Origin: Karalla daura
Taxonomy: Eukaryota; Chordata; Actinopteri; Chaetodontiformes; Leiognathidae
Assembly: GCA_029224185.1 (NCBI GenBank)
Contig: CM055195.1
Span: 1,976,317-2,040,316, forward strand
Direction: 5' to 3'
Length of the DNA stretch: 64,000 nucleotides
A model generated the notes under the pieces. That model had not been told where the DNA came from. It ran no database searches and saw nothing but the letters and a program-made list of their open reading frames with translations. Both the position numbers and the translations under genes were made by a program. Each line of letters opens with the position of its first letter. The first letter of the stretch is position 1. Of this stretch, positions 61,393 to 64,000 are shown in pieces.

Positions 61393-64000
61393 AGCATTAG
61401 TGCTTCACAGAGCAGGAAGCTACAGTCAATACACGAGCTGGACGATAGGAACCATAGGAGACGTGCACCATGCCTCTTCACCTACAGATGAGAACATTAG
61501 TCACTCTGCCTGCAAAGATTCACTTGTCAAAAAAAGACTGCGAACACAAGTTCTAAATGTTTGAACAAATGACTAAAGCTGACATTTTACTCCAGTTACT
61601 GTTAAAATCCCTTTATTGCATTAGTACAGTAAAGTGTGTGTGGGTCTGACATAACCCAGTTCTTGCCTCATTCAGCTGAGTTTTTACAGTTCCCAGAGCA
61701 GCCGGCTCTGAAGCAGCAGCACAGCACAGAGGCAGAAAGCTCTTCCAGCAGTGGGGGGAGGATCTGGACCCGCAGCCACTGATACCTGAGGAAACTCACC
61801 TGTGTGTGTGTGGGCCTGCCTGCTGGTGCTCTGTAAACGCGCTGGACTGATGGGAAGTGTCGCACTAATTGATACTGAGTGTCAGTGTTTTGTGGAGGGT
61901 TTGAGGCTGCGGTTATGTGAGCGGGCACTTCGCCATCCCTCCATCTGCACTCGGGCCGGAGGATCAGAGCGTTTGTCTCAGGCTGATTAGTGTGTGCAGC
62001 TCTCTGCTAATGAATGAATGCCTCCCTTCCTCCTCTGTCCTCTGGCTTCCTCCACGCTGCTCGCCGTTTTTCATCAGCAGTCACATCCAGTCAGGCTAAT
62101 GCACAGAGACACCATCGGGCGCCGCACTTATAAATTAGAGTTAAAGGAAAATAAAAAAAAGAAGAAGATGAAAATGGATTTCACGCCCGAGTTCTCAGGC
62201 GAATTGTGGATTATAATTTACACTGCTCCTCTTTAATTCATAAACTCCAAATTCAATTAATTGAGCAAATACTGTTCTGTAAATGCAGTGTAATGTTCTC
62301 CCTGACGCATGAACAGCTGCGGCGGCTGCAGACAGGGCGCCACATGCTCGCTTATCCACGCGCTCTTCAGCAGCTGCAGGCAACACGTCTCTACGCCTGC
62401 AAGCTCTTTGAGCCTCATTCTGCATTCCTAAACCGCACGTACTTCTTTCCTTATGCCTTATTCATCTCCGGCATTCTCACCAAGCAATCTCACATATGAA
62501 TAGATACTGTATGAAGAGGAGCTATTAATGTCCCATTGAGTAAAGATTCACTTTTTGCCTTTTTAGGCGAGCAGAGCAGAGAATTATGGATTCACTGTGA
62601 GCACAGACGGTTCAGGTGTGTTCAAAGATTAGGCACAAAAGGCAAATAATTGAGATTATTGGGATTATTCATCTCTCTAAGGCTTTCATTTAAGATCAAA
62701 TGGGGACTGACAGAATTCACAATTTCTGAAATTTCCCCCAAAGACAGAACCGCATGTTTGTATTCACTAAGCTCGAGTAATTAGGCATTTTTTCGACAGC
62801 TCTGCGTGTGACTCAGCGTCCTCTGCATGAACAGCACATCCCACAAAACAAAGGAGAACAAAGCGGATAACCACACTCCCTTTCTTGTGCCTTTGCAGGA
62901 TTGATGTGTCATTTTCCAACACGCCCTTGTGCGTATTCTGCAAAAACCACAAATACATTTACTTCTTTCCAAAAAACATTTAATTTATATGGTAATGTTT
63001 TTATTGTTATTTTCCCAGAGGGAGAATGTTTGTAACACCAGTTCGTATTTCTACAAATACTGAAATGCAAAAGGATGCTTTTCCTCTCTTTGGTCCAACA
63101 ATGGCACAAGGTAAACCGATTAAATTGATTCTTGAGCATTTAGTTTCCAAAGAGACATCACTGTTAAAACTACAACAAGTGAGAGGCTTTAAAGGGTTTT
63201 AAACAAAGTAACTGCCTGGTCTCTACTTTTCATAATAGAGTGCAAGATTAAACATTACGTTGTTGCCAAACAAACACAACTTCAGCACCAGAATCATTAT
63301 CCCACACAGAACATGTCACATGATGGTGTAAAAGATGCAGCGGTTTAGAGAAATCATCCTTTGCTTTGGTGTTGTGTTCATTTCTTTCTGCGTCACTATC
63401 TGTTGTTGCAGGGAGGGGAAACTCATCATGAGTGCAACTCTCAGAAACAGTTTGAAGACCAGAGAGAGTTTTGTTCCTAAAGCATCTAAGACATCACAGA
63501 CAATTGGAACTTTGCTAATTTTGTGGCAGAAATACGTAGAAATACTATATGTCCAAATGATGCTTTATTTCATTCATTCATTCACCTATTCTATCCTGTT
63601 CTATTATATTCTATTCTAACTGCAGTTAAAACATCCTATATATTTCTTTTATACATTTTCTTGCTTCTTTGCTTGAAGTTACAGAATAAAAGAGGAGAAT
63701 ATGAAAAGCATCTGATCCAAAGCAGACTCAGATCTCCATTTGCCATAAACCATTGATTCACCTAATTTACCATCATATGAAACGACCTTTATTGGATAGG
63801 AGATTGTACAGCCCTATCATCCATGTAGCCATTCAGTTCATAGTTTATGGCACTTTTATAGGAGCCTCATCTACGAGTCAGAATGAAACAGCAGAAACTC
63901 AGTTGAATTCACTGTTTCAAGGCTTAATTCCTGCGAGATGCAACACATGAATGAGAAGCTGCTGTTCTGTTTTATTGTAGATGAAACCTAGATCTGCTCA
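61393..64000. other. non-coding stretch to the window end
   Basis: 61.86-62.50 kb is low in repeats and moderately GC-rich, with open frames on both strands and no recognised family. Imperfect TTCTA repeats at about 63590-63622 look like a faint retroposon tail. A 10-bp inverted repeat (TGCCATAAAC at 63741-63750, complement at 63843-63852) is present. No gene called. Confidence 0.45.

Noticed and set aside
60997..61491. 164-codon frame with His-Thr repeats
   Set aside because: CA microsatellite read in frame. The non-repeat ends have no recognised similarity.

Overview
The window reads as intergenic or deep-intronic DNA from a vertebrate, most likely a percomorph-type teleost fish. There are no bacterial-style operons and no long open frames outside simple repeats. 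Dinucleotide, tetranucleotide and pentanucleotide microsatellites are dense. Several retrotransposon 3' ends have forms familiar from fish LINEs, for example tails ending in '...acaataaa' or 'caaataaaaactttgaac', and there is one decayed LINE reverse-transcriptase C-terminus. No protein-coding gene can be called with confidence. The identity of the flanking genes and the species are inference.

Layout. 1-485 is a CCCAGA hexamer array. It runs into a coding-looking tail (stop at 537-539) followed by an AATAAA at 614-619, possibly the last exon of a gene that starts before the window. 0.5-13 kb is unique sequence with a GC-rich patch near 4.1-4.5 kb, an L2-like LINE tail near 5.6-5.75 kb and a duplicated AT-rich homeobox-site module near 10.65 and 11.01 kb. 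13.5-24 kb carries a pure TATC array, TA and CT arrays, and six CA/TG arrays whose orientation alternates strictly. 25.86-26.65 kb is an approximately 790-bp pentanucleotide array with internal higher-order structure. 27-36 kb is mostly unique and includes a CCAAT/GC-box cluster and further CA/TG arrays. 36.5-37.0 kb holds a perfect 33-bp inverted repeat with a 3-nt loop, next to the LINE reverse-transcriptase remnant. 37-46 kb has more retroelement tails, a ZNF143-like site, a predicted small exon and a short third copy of a Glu/Pro-rich minisatellite. 47.8-58.5 kb is the most structured part. It holds a GC-rich patch with a TATA-like box and a perfect RFX X-box, two larger inverted copies of the Glu/Pro minisatellite family, a GC-rich candidate terminal exon, GA and GGA arrays, and a 14-bp minisatellite that repeats CACCTG E-boxes. 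58.5-64 kb is mostly unique sequence plus a long CA array that abuts a high-copy fish repeat core.

The most interesting points are the three-copy Glu/Pro-rich minisatellite family with conserved flanks, the snap-back hairpin, the internally duplicated pentanucleotide array, the E-box minisatellite and a few textbook transcription-factor sites. I saw no evidence of a novel multi-gene system. Most lines of evidence are motif-level and would need alignment, transcript data or genome-wide repeat searches to settle.
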